Positions 1-5,711 of a stretch of 14,155 nucleotides of DNA are shown piece after piece (the stretch's first letter is position 1; every line of letters starts with the position of its first letter). Made by a program: the position numbers and the translations under genes. The stretch spans positions 1 to 14,155 of the forward strand of contig CANJXD010000094.1 of the NCBI GenBank assembly GCA_947478535.1. The letters are read 5' to 3'. The DNA comes from Acetobacteraceae bacterium. Its GTDB lineage: Bacteria > Pseudomonadota > Alphaproteobacteria > Acetobacterales > Acetobacteraceae. The notes beneath the pieces were generated by a model that worked only from the letters and a program-made list of their open reading frames with translations, ran no database searches and was not told the DNA's origin.

Positions 1-1
1 C

Positions 2-700
2 TTCGAATACATCTACTTCGCCCGGCCCGACAGCGTCGTCGAAGGCACGCCCGTCTATGACACGCGCAAGCGCATCGGCGCCGAACTCGCCCGCGAATCG
101 GGTGTGGAGGCCGATGTCATCGTGCCCGTGCCGGATAGCGGCGTGCCGGCGGCGATGGGCTATGCGACCGAAGCCGGCATCCCGTTCGAGCTCGGCATCA
201 TCCGCAACCATTATGTCGGCCGCACCTTCATCGAGCCGACGGACCATATCCGCCACCTCGGCGTGAAGCTGAAGCACAGCGCCAATCGAAGCATGCTGGA
301 AGGCAAGCGCGTGGTGCTGGTGGATGACAGCATCGTGCGCGGCACCACCAGCCGGAAGATCGTGGAGATGGTGCGCCAGGCCGGCGCGACGGAGGTGCAT
401 ATGCGCATCTCCTCCCCCCCCACCACGCATTCCTGCTTCTACGGCATCGATACACCGGAACGCAGCAAGCTGCTCGCCGCCAATCATGATGTGGCGGAGA
501 TGGCGCGGATCATCGGCGCGGACAGCCTTGCCTTCATCTCGCTCGATGGCCTGTATCGCGCACTGGGGAAGGCAGGGCGGGACCCCGCCGCGCCGGCCTA
601 TTGCGATGCCTGCTTCACCGGCGACTATGCGATCCCCCTGCTCGATGCGCAGGATCATTCGGAACGGCCGCTCACCCTCCTCCAGGCGGCCAACGGTTAG
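2..700 (+). CDS. purF: Amidophosphoribosyltransferase (PurF), C-terminal part, cut by window start
   Basis: PurF catalyses the first committed step of de novo purine synthesis, making 5-phosphoribosylamine from PRPP and glutamine in the cytosol. The frame is already open at base 2 and gives 232 visible residues, all from the phosphoribosyltransferase half; the N-terminal glutaminase domain lies outside the window. Visible hallmarks are [14 protein letters not shown], the RTFIEP segment and the PRPP-binding loop [15 protein letters not shown] cysteine in SCFYGIDTP and a CDAC pair near the C-terminus match the 4Fe-4S cysteines of the Bacillus-type enzyme, so this is probably the iron-sulfur form. 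The stop is TAG at 698-700. The next gene starts 8 bases later on the same strand, a purF-SDR arrangement I know from other alphaproteobacteria. No truncation other than the window edge is seen. Confidence 0.97.
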   Translation, partial: FEYIYFARPDSVVEGTPVYDTRKRIGAELARESGVEADVIVPVPDSGVPAAMGYATEAGIPFELGIIRNHYVGRTFIEPTDHIRHLGVKLKHSANRSMLEGKRVVLVDDSIVRGTTSRKIVEMVRQAGATEVHMRISSPPTTHSCFYGIDTPERSKLLAANHDVAEMARIIGADSLAFISLDGLYRALGKAGRDPAAPAYCDACFTGDYAIPLLDAQDHSERPLTLLQAANG

Positions 701-708
701 GTTTCTCG

Positions 709-1428
709 ATGTCTCTCCCGCTTCAGGATCATGTCGCGCTGGTCACTGGCGCGTCGCGCGGCATCGGCGCCGCCGTGGCGCTGGAACTGGCGAAGCTCGG
801 CGCGCATTGCGTGCTGATCGCCCGCACCCAGGGCGCGCTGGAAGAACAGGATGACGCGATCCGCGCCGCCACCGGCCGCGGCGCCACCCTGCTGCCGATG
901 GATATTCACCGGCAGGAGAAGGAGCTCGACATGATCGGGCCCTCCGTCGTCGAGCGCTTTGGGCGGCTCGATATCCTGGTCCACGCTGCCGGCGTGCTGA
1001 ACAAGCTGACACCGGTCGCGCATATCGACCCGCGCGACTGGGCGGAGGTGATGGGCGTGAACCTGACCGCCGCCTGGCGCCTGATCCGCACCTGCGACCC
1101 GCCATTGCGCGCGGCGCCAGCGGGGCGGGCGGTCTTCCTGGCGGATGGTCTGGCGCTGGCGCCCAAGGCCTATTGGGGCATGTATGGCGCGGCGAAGGCG
1201 GGGTTGGAGCATCTGGCGCTGAGCTGGGCGCAGGAAGTCGCCAATACGCGGCTGCGGGTGAACCTGGCGGATCCCGGCATCGTCGCCTCTCGCCTTCGTT
1301 CCACTGCCATGCCGGGGGAAGATGCGGCGAGCATCGCCCAGCCTGCGGAAGTGGCGCCCGCCATCGCGGCGTTGTGCCTGCCCACGGAAACGCGCAACGC
1401 CGCCAGGGTTTCGATCAGCGCGGCCTAA
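709..1428 (+). CDS. Short-chain dehydrogenase/reductase (SDR) with substituted catalytic serine
   Basis: A 239-residue classical-length SDR, presumably an NAD(P)H-dependent cytosolic oxidoreductase of unknown substrate. The cofactor motif TGASRGIG is at residues 13-20, the NNAG-equivalent HAAG at 92-95, the structural Asn in VNLT at 118, and the active-site pair YGAAK at Tyr159 and Lys163. The catalytic serine normally sits 13 residues before the tyrosine; here that position is Asp146, in FLADGLA, where relatives have a Ser-containing TSG-like stretch. Activity may therefore be altered or lost. The absence of an Asp after the second strand (IART) suggests an NADPH preference, which is inference. 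The ATG at 709 was chosen because it begins 8 bases after the purF stop and puts the Rossmann motif at the usual distance; only a weak AGG precedes it. An in-frame ATG at 601 lies inside purF and was not used. The 3' end overlaps the convergent minus-strand ORF by 4 bases. Confidence 0.9.
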   Translation: MSLPLQDHVALVTGASRGIGAAVALELAKLGAHCVLIARTQGALEEQDDAIRAATGRGATLLPMDIHRQEKELDMIGPSVVERFGRLDILVHAAGVLNKLTPVAHIDPRDWAEVMGVNLTAAWRLIRTCDPPLRAAPAGRAVFLADGLALAPKAYWGMYGAAKAGLEHLALSWAQEVANTRLRVNLADPGIVASRLRSTAMPGEDAASIAQPAEVAPAIAALCLPTETRNAARVSISAA

Positions 1429-1781
1429 ACAGCGCGCCGGGACAATACCAACAGCGTATCCCCGGCGCGGCCCAGCGCCTCTGCCTCCGTCACGGGCGAA
1501 ACCCTGGCATTGGCGCCGAGCTGGCGCAGTGGAAAGCGGGCGGCGATGGCGCGCAGCAGCCCGGCGGGGTCCGCGCTGCGCTCCCGGTTGAATTCCATCA
1601 GCACGACGATGTCCGGGCCGCGGTCGATCAGCCCCTGCATCCCGACCCGCCGCCCGGCACTGGCGAAATCCTCCGGCTCGAGCCGGTAGAGCGCCTCGCC
1701 TTCGCCGATACGACGCCTGCGCTGCCAGCGGCTATGCGCAAAGCTGATCTCGCGCACCAGCCAGGCGAGCCCACGCATCAC
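1425..1781 (-). CDS. Short ORF resembling the C-terminal part of an FkbM methyltransferase (possible fragment or frameshifted extension)
   Basis: A 118-residue product starting at GTG 1779-1781 (or ATG 1776-1778), 7 bases after the stop of the upstream FkbM-type gene. Residues 44-115 align by eye with residues 223-300 of that upstream protein: GMQGLIDRGPDIVVLMEF matches GMKGLLERSPDARLMLEW, and the two end similarly in LLVLSR and NIIASR. Residues 1-43 do not match the neighbour, and neither the SAM-binding glycine motif nor the LDIEG motif is present, so it cannot be a methyltransferase alone. It is in the +1 frame relative to the FkbM gene; in its own frame a TAG lies a few codons upstream of the start. 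It may be a free-standing accessory domain, the second half of a two-domain protein split by a frameshift, or a decayed tandem copy. No good Shine-Dalgarno sequence is seen, so translation probably depends on coupling to the gene before it. Confidence 0.6.
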   Translation of the reverse strand: MMRGLAWLVREISFAHSRWQRRRRIGEGEALYRLEPEDFASAGRRVGMQGLIDRGPDIVVLMEFNRERSADPAGLLRAIAARFPLRQLGANARVSPVTEAEALGRAGDTLLVLSRRAV

Positions 1782-1788
1782 AGCCGCA

Positions 1789-2703
1789 TCAATGCGGATT
1801 GACGCGGGAGGCTATGATGTTGCGGATGCCATCCTGCATCCGCGCCAGCGCCTCGGCATGCAGCGGTGCCAGGGCGCCGCCGCCGCCGATGGTCCAGAAG
1901 CGGAAGCCCATCCCGGCCAGCATCGCCGCCACATCCGCGGCTGGCACGCCCTGGCCGGCCATCATCTGCGGCGCCCATTCCAGCATCAGCCGCGCATCGG
2001 GGGAGCGTTCCAGCAGCCCCTTCATGCCGCGCAGCGCCGGGCCTTCCATGCCCTCGATATCCAGCTTGGCGACATCGAGCGTGACCGCCGGATCGGCGAA
2101 GAAACTGTCGAGTGCCACCAGCCGCGCCGTCATCGCCCGCCGGCCATCACCCCGCGGCGCGGCGCCGGCATGGGCGGCATCGAGGAAACCGCCGCCGGAC
2201 CATTCCGTCTCGAACAGCAGGGTGGCGACGCCGTCGGCTTCCCCGACCGCCGCCAGATGGACCTGGGTGCGTTCCGTGAAGCCGTTGACGGCGATGGAGC
2301 GCATCATCAGCCCGGCATGGCGGGGATTGGGCTCGAAGGCATGCACGCGCCCGGCGGGGCCGACGGCGGCAGCGGCGGCCAGGGCATAGACGCCGAGATG
2401 CGCGCCAAGGTCGCACACCGTATCCCCCGGGCGGACCATGCGCAGGAAGGCGTGGAGGTCATCGGTCTCCCACGTCCCGTGCATCAGCAGATGGGGGGCG
2501 ATGTCATTGCCGCGGGTATCGACGAAGATCAGCAGACGCCCATCCAGCAGCGCCAGCGCCGTATGGTCGCCGAGATAGACGCTGTGGGTGAAGTGCAGGG
2601 GATGGCTGCGCGCCGCGAAATACGCGATCGCTTCCTCAAGCCGGTTCTCGATCCGCGCCAGGCGACGCGGCAGGTTCATGAGATTGGACAGGAAGCCGGG
2701 CAT
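1789..2703 (-). CDS. FkbM family SAM-dependent methyltransferase
   Basis: A 304-residue protein of the FkbM methyltransferase family (SAM-dependent O-methylation, often of glycans or secondary metabolites; the acceptor here is unknown). The SAM-binding motif VCDLGAHLGVYA spans residues 97-107, followed by the acidic-loop motif VHAFEPNP at 120-127 and the family motif KLDIEGME at 213-220. The N-terminal 40 residues are helical and charged and do not look like a signal peptide, so the protein is cytosolic. It begins at ATG 2701-2703, with only a GGAT-like ribosome-binding site upstream. It lies 61 bases downstream of the small membrane-protein gene and 7 bases upstream of an ORF homologous to its own C-terminus, so the four minus-strand genes may be one transcript. 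No glycosyltransferase or other glycan gene is in view to suggest the acceptor. Confidence 0.88.
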   Translation of the reverse strand: MPGFLSNLMNLPRRLARIENRLEEAIAYFAARSHPLHFTHSVYLGDHTALALLDGRLLIFVDTRGNDIAPHLLMHGTWETDDLHAFLRMVRPGDTVCDLGAHLGVYALAAAAAVGPAGRVHAFEPNPRHAGLMMRSIAVNGFTERTQVHLAAVGEADGVATLLFETEWSGGGFLDAAHAGAAPRGDGRRAMTARLVALDSFFADPAVTLDVAKLDIEGMEGPALRGMKGLLERSPDARLMLEWAPQMMAGQGVPAADVAAMLAGMGFRFWTIGGGGALAPLHAEALARMQDGIRNIIASRVNPH

Positions 2704-2764
2704 TCGTTGATCCGTGCAGCGCGGGGGAAGCTATGCCTCCCGCCGCGCCGCCGCAATCGGTGGC

Positions 2765-2986
2765 CTATTCCCGGCGGCCTTCTTCGAGATGCACGGGGAT
2801 CTCCCCCGGCATCGCGGCCCCTTCGCGCTTGCGCCGGCGGATCATGATCGGCACCAGGAACACGACCACCGCCAGCAGCAGGATGACCCAGATCGGGAAG
2901 ACCTGGTTTTCCGTACGCGGCGACCAGATCGGGATCATGAACAGCAGGAACAGGCAGATGGCGGAGGTGACGTAGTAGCCGATCAT
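2765..2986 (-). CDS. Small two-helix membrane protein, function unknown
   Basis: A 73-residue protein with two clear hydrophobic stretches, about residues 4-20 (YYVTSAICLFLLFMIPI) and 29-49 (VFPIWVILLLAVVVFLVPIMI), joined by a short polar loop. A basic cluster RRRKRE follows, then a hydrophilic tail of about 20 residues. By the positive-inside rule both ends should be cytosolic. It starts 6 bases after the stop of the dienelactone-hydrolase-like gene on the same strand, which supports co-translation and a real gene. I recognise no family. The hydrophobic composition stands out from the Arg/Pro/Ala-rich spurious reading frames of this GC-rich DNA, which is why I accept it despite its size. Confidence 0.72.
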   Translation of the reverse strand: MIGYYVTSAICLFLLFMIPIWSPRTENQVFPIWVILLLAVVVFLVPIMIRRRKREGAAMPGEIPVHLEEGRRE

Positions 2987-2992
2987 CGCCCG

Positions 2993-3655
2993 TCAGCCGA
3001 TCAGGTGTTCGAAGAAGGCGAGCGTCCGCTTGTCCGCCACGGCGGCATCGTCCGGCTTGTAGGATCCGCGATCCTCGCAGCCGAAGCCGTGGCCGGCGCC
3101 CTCATAGACGAAGATCTCGACCCCGGGCTGGGCGGCGCGGATCGCCTCCACATCCGTCATCGGGATGGAGGCATCGACGGAGCCGAAATGCAGCTGCACG
3201 GGGCAGGAGGCCTTTTCTTCCCTGGTGCCGGCGATACCGCCGCCATACCAGCCGCAGGCGGCCTTGAAGCTCGTGCTGCGGGTGGCGCCCCACCAGGCGA
3301 CTGTGCCCCCCCAGCAATAGCCGACGATGCCCTTGGCGGCACCGGCGGGCAGCGCCGCGGCGCAGGCTTCGACATCCAGCATCGGGCCGGCATCCGGCAC
3401 CTTGGCGCGCAGCTCTCGGCCCGCCGCGACATCGGCACCGGTGTAGCCGAGCTCGACGCCGCGCTGCACGCGGTCGAACAGGGCCGGGGCGATGACGGCG
3501 TAGCCTTCCTTGGCGAAGTCGTCGCAGATGCGGCGCATGTGGCGGTTCACGCCGAAGATTTCCTGGACCACGACCAGGGCCTTCTTCGCATCGGCCGGGC
3601 CAACCTTGTAGGCGGCGAAGCGGTGGCCGTCGGCGGCGGTCAGTTCGATCATCAT
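2993..3655 (-). CDS. Dienelactone hydrolase family protein
   Basis: A 220-residue alpha/beta hydrolase of the dienelactone hydrolase (carboxymethylenebutenolidase) family, probably cytosolic. The nucleophile is Cys114 in GYCWGG, the acid is Asp161 in FGSVDASIP, and the histidine is His189 in GAGHGFG. The family's Glu near the active site is Glu32 in VVQEIFG, with the usual GVNRHMR continuation. All catalytic residues are present and the length is normal for the family. Family members open dienelactones in chloroaromatic breakdown or hydrolyse assorted esters and lactones; no other catechol-pathway gene is nearby, so the substrate is unknown. Two adjacent ATG codons (3653-3655 and 3650-3652) are possible starts; no strong ribosome-binding site precedes either. 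The gene is divergent from the DUF4169 gene, 39 bases away, and is followed 6 bases later by a small membrane-protein gene. Confidence 0.92.
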   Translation of the reverse strand: MMIELTAADGHRFAAYKVGPADAKKALVVVQEIFGVNRHMRRICDDFAKEGYAVIAPALFDRVQRGVELGYTGADVAAGRELRAKVPDAGPMLDVEACAAALPAGAAKGIVGYCWGGTVAWWGATRSTSFKAACGWYGGGIAGTREEKASCPVQLHFGSVDASIPMTDVEAIRAAQPGVEIFVYEGAGHGFGCEDRGSYKPDDAAVADKRTLAFFEHLIG

Positions 3656-3660
3656 GGCGT

Positions 3661-3688
3661 TTGATCCGTTGCTGGGGCGAGCTACTCT
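3661..3688 (+). promoter_or_regulatory. Candidate promoter giving a leaderless DUF4169 mRNA
   Basis: TTGATC at 3661-3666 and TACTCT at 3683-3688 are separated by 16 bases. The ATG of the DUF4169 gene follows 6 bases after the second element, so a transcript would start at or beside the A of ATG. No Shine-Dalgarno sequence lies before that ATG, which fits a leaderless message. The -10 match to consensus is only partial, so this is a prediction. Confidence 0.35.
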
Positions 3689-3694
3689 GCCTCC

Positions 3695-3880
3695 ATGGCC
3701 GAGATCGTCAACCTCAACAAGGCCCGCAAGGCCATCCGCAAGCGGGAGGAGGCGGCGGAGGCCGCCGCCAACCGCGTGAAGTTCGGCCGGACGCTCGCCG
3801 AGACGCGGAATGACCGGCGGGAGGAGGCGCGCCGCGCCACCCTGCTGGAGGGCGCGAAGCGGGGCGAACCCGAAAAATAA
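3695..3880 (+). CDS. DUF4169 family small protein
   Basis: A 61-residue, highly charged and probably helical protein matching the DUF4169 family of alphaproteobacteria: it opens with MAEIVNLNKARK, continues with an Arg/Lys/Glu/Ala-rich helix, and has the family's NRVKFGRT segment at about residues 26-33. The function is unknown. It has no signal peptide or membrane segment, so it should be cytosolic. The ATG at 3695 has no ribosome-binding site but lies just after a promoter-like sequence, consistent with leaderless translation. It is divergent from the dienelactone-hydrolase-like gene. Downstream, the ECF42-type promoter begins 9 bases after its TAA stop, so it probably does not belong to the sigma-factor unit. 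Confidence 0.85.
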   Translation: MAEIVNLNKARKAIRKREEAAEAAANRVKFGRTLAETRNDRREEARRATLLEGAKRGEPEK

Positions 3881-3889
3881 TTCCGAGCC

Positions 3890-3916
3890 TGTCGAAATGG
3901 TCCCGGCTGGCGCGTC
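3890..3916 (+). promoter_or_regulatory. Candidate ECF42-type sigma factor promoter (TGTCGA-N17-CGTC)
   Basis: TGTCGA lies at 3890-3895 and CGTC at 3913-3916, 17 bases apart, ahead of the DGPF protein and ECF sigma factor pair. From memory of published work on ECF42 factors in Streptomyces, their targets carry TGTCGA at -35 and CGA/TC at -10, and both halves match here at normal spacing. Transcription would start near 3923, leaving a leader of roughly 37 bases. It implies positive autoregulation of the pair. Confidence 0.65.
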
Positions 3917-3959
3917 ATTCTGCCGGTGGCCGATGGGTGCCGCCGCGACAGGAGTGACG

Positions 3960-4325
3960 ATGATGCAGGCGATGCTGCTGATCTACAGCGACGAGAAGGC
4001 CTGGGCCGCGAAGCCCCAGGCGGAGATGGGTGCGATCTATAGCGCCTACATGGCCTATACTGAGGCGCTGAAACAGGCCGGCGCCTTCATCGGCGGAGAC
4101 CCGCTCCAGCCCTCCGCCACCGCGCATGTCGTGCGGCCCGGCGTGGCCGGTCCCCAGGTGCTGGATGGCCCCTATGCCGAGACCAAGGAACAGTTGGCCG
4201 GCTACTACCTGATCACGGTGGCCGACATGGAGGAGGCGCTGCGCTGGGCCGCCCGCTGCCCGGGCGCCACGCATGGCGTGATGGAGGTGCGCGCCATCCA
4301 GGTCATGGGTCCCCCGCCGGCGTGA
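3960..4325 (+). CDS. DGPF/YCII-related domain protein, partner of ECF42-type sigma factor
   Basis: A 121-residue single-domain protein of the YCII-related (DGPF) family, a ferredoxin-like fold whose biochemical role is unclear. The opening MLLIYSDEKAW, the signature DGPYAETKEQLAGYYLI at residues 69-85 and the closing ATHGVMEVRAIQVM are typical; the fourth signature residue is Tyr72 instead of the usual Phe. Genes of this family are usually found beside ECF42 sigma factors, as here. The start is ATG 3960 (ATG 3963 is also possible), chosen for the GGAG at 3951-3954 five bases upstream; longer in-frame versions would run back into the DUF4169 gene. Its TGA overlaps the GTG start of the sigma factor by 4 bases (GTGA), so the two are translationally coupled. 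A candidate ECF42 promoter lies upstream. Probably cytosolic; its link to the sigma factor's signal is unproven. Confidence 0.92.
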   Translation: MMQAMLLIYSDEKAWAAKPQAEMGAIYSAYMAYTEALKQAGAFIGGDPLQPSATAHVVRPGVAGPQVLDGPYAETKEQLAGYYLITVADMEEALRWAARCPGATHGVMEVRAIQVMGPPPA

Positions 4326-5587
4326 GCCTCGGACAGAACCCTGCCGAGCCGGCGCGGCGGGAGGTGGAGCGGGCGGCGCGGGAGGGTTACGGGCGTTTGC
4401 TCGCCTTCCTGCTCGCCCGCGGCGCCGCCTTCGCCGCAGCCGAGGATGCGCTGTCGGAGGCCTTCCTGGCCGCCTTGCGCGTCTGGCCGGCGGAGGGTGT
4501 GCCGGCGCGCCCGGAAGCCTGGCTGCTGACCGCGGCGCGCCGCCGGCTGCTGGATGGCCACCGACGCCGAGGCGTCGTCACGGCCGCGGCGCCCGACCTG
4601 TTGCTGCGCGGCGAGGCGTTGGTCGAGACGGGCGGGGAGGCGGCGGAGGCCTTGCCGGATCATCGCCTCGCACTGCTGCTGGCCTGCGCGGCGGAGGCGG
4701 TGGAACCGGCGGCGCGGGCGCCGCTGATGCTGCAATGTGTGCTGGGCCTCGATGCCGGGCGCATCGCCTCCGCCTTCCTGGTCAGCCCCGCCTCGATGGG
4801 CCAGCGCCTGGTGCGGGCCAAGCGGCGCATCGGTGCCCAGGGCACCCGGCTGGTCCTGCCGGGTCGGGACGACGTGGCGGCGCGGCTGCCGGCGGTGCTG
4901 GAGGCGATCTACGCCGCCTATGCCGCCGGTGCCGCCGATCCCGGGGATGGCGGCGCCCTGGCCGGGGAAGCCGTGTGGCTCGCCCGGATCGCGTCGGCGC
5001 TGGCGCCGGAGGAGCCGGAGGCGGCGGGGCTGGCCGCCCTGCTGCTGCATCTGGAAGCGCGGCGGCCGGCGGCGCGGGATGCGGCGGGGCACTATGTGCC
5101 GCTTTCAGCGCAGGACCCGGCTGCCTGGGACGCGGGGCAGCAGGCGGAGGCGGAACGGCTGCTGCGCCTCGCCTTCGCCCGCGGCGCGCCCGGGCGCTTT
5201 CAATGGGAAGCGGCGGTGCAATCCGTGCACGCCGCGCGGCGTGACACCGGGCGCACGGACTGGCCGGCCATCCTGGTGCTGTATGACGCGCTGCTGGCCG
5301 CCACGGGCAGCCCGGTGATCGCCATCAATCGCGCCGTGGCGCTTGCCGAGACGCCGGCACCAGGGGGTGGACCCGAGGCTGGCCTCGCGGCCCTGCGCGC
5401 CCTCGACGGCGATGCCCGGCTGGCCACCTATCAGCCCTATTGGGCGGCCCTCGCCGCCATCGCCGCCCGCGCGGGTGCGACCGCGGAAGCCCATGCGGCG
5501 CGCCAGCGCGCCGCGGGGTTGGCGACCGACCCGGCGGTGCGGGCCTTCCTGTTGGCGGATCAGGCGCGGACCGCACCGAGCGGCTGA
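4322..5587 (+). CDS. ECF sigma factor, ECF42-like group with long C-terminal extension (DUF6596)
   Basis: A 421-residue extracytoplasmic-function sigma factor. Region 2 covers about residues 20-85 (FAAAEDALSEAFLAALRVW, then AWLLTAARRRLLDGHRRR). Region 4 covers about 112-172, with the helix-turn-helix around IASAFLVSPASMGQRLVRAKRRI. A roughly 245-residue extension follows, of the DUF6596/TPR-like type found in ECF42 factors, with landmarks EPEAAGLAALLLHLEARRPAARD, LSAQDPAAWD and SPVIAINRAVALAE. No anti-sigma factor gene is adjacent; in this group the extension is thought to control activity. Where many members read FNEGY after region 4, this one reads EAIYAAYAAG (195-203), perhaps a subtype feature. 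The start is GTG 4322, overlapping the DGPF gene's stop. It should bind core RNA polymerase and read the TGTCGA-N17-CGTC promoter upstream of its own operon. Confidence 0.93.
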   Translation: MSLGQNPAEPARREVERAAREGYGRLLAFLLARGAAFAAAEDALSEAFLAALRVWPAEGVPARPEAWLLTAARRRLLDGHRRRGVVTAAAPDLLLRGEALVETGGEAAEALPDHRLALLLACAAEAVEPAARAPLMLQCVLGLDAGRIASAFLVSPASMGQRLVRAKRRIGAQGTRLVLPGRDDVAARLPAVLEAIYAAYAAGAADPGDGGALAGEAVWLARIASALAPEEPEAAGLAALLLHLEARRPAARDAAGHYVPLSAQDPAAWDAGQQAEAERLLRLAFARGAPGRFQWEAAVQSVHAARRDTGRTDWPAILVLYDALLAATGSPVIAINRAVALAETPAPGGGPEAGLAALRALDGDARLATYQPYWAALAAIAARAGATAEAHAARQRAAGLATDPAVRAFLLADQARTAPSG

Positions 5588-5651
5588 CACCGACCGCCCA
5601 TCTCTCCCCCGGGGAGCTTCAGCCAAGGCGCAACACCGGTGTGAATTCTGC

Positions 5652-5679
5652 TTGCATGAAGTTTGACATCGAATTAAAT
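5652..5679 (+). promoter_or_regulatory. Candidate promoter of the nitroreductase-MarR operon
   Basis: In a locally AT-rich stretch, TTGCAT at 5652-5657 and TTAAAT at 5674-5679 are spaced by 16 bases. The putative -10 lies inside the spacer of the inverted repeat at 5665-5690, so a protein bound there would block RNA polymerase. A TTGACA at 5663-5668 also matches the -35 consensus but has no convincing -10 at the right distance. Confidence 0.45.
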
Positions 5680-5690
5680 AGTTCGATGTC
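5665..5690. promoter_or_regulatory. Candidate MarR operator: perfect 9-bp inverted repeat
   Basis: GACATCGAA at 5665-5673 and TTCGATGTC at 5682-5690 are exact reverse complements, separated by 8 bases (TTAAATAG) that are themselves partly symmetric. The site lies immediately upstream of an operon whose second gene encodes a MarR repressor and overlaps a likely -10 element. The size and symmetry suit a dimeric winged-helix regulator. No Shine-Dalgarno, terminator T-run or coding function explains the repeat. Confidence 0.68.
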
Positions 5691-5711
5691 GACCTAATGG
5701 AGCCTCTGCCC

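Noticed and set aside
2714..3664. A 316-codon plus-strand frame opposite the hydrolase and small membrane-protein genes
   Set aside because: The minus strand encodes a complete dienelactone hydrolase catalytic triad; the plus-strand product is a Gly/Asp/His-rich shadow.
2707..3669. The same 9-mer (ACGGATCAA on the minus strand) at 2707-2715 and 3661-3669, just upstream of the FkbM and hydrolase starts
   Set aside because: Two copies of a 9-mer are too little to call a regulatory site, the distance to the start codons differs (3 and 5 bases), and the GGAT part may simply act as a weak ribosome-binding site.
3810..3959. Upstream in-frame ATG that would extend the DGPF protein by 50 residues
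   Set aside because: The extension lies largely within the DUF4169 gene and spans the promoter region, while ATG 3960 has a well-placed GGAG and begins exactly at the conserved domain.
5604..5616. Palindromic CTCCCCCGGGGAG after the sigma factor stop, considered as a terminator
   Set aside because: The loop would be a single base and no T-run follows; it is more likely chance symmetry in GC-rich DNA, although a protein site cannot be excluded.
5687..5692. A second TGTCGA, which could be another ECF42 -35 element
   Set aside because: No CGTC or CGAC lies 16-18 bases downstream, and the hexamer is largely explained as part of the right arm of the inverted repeat.
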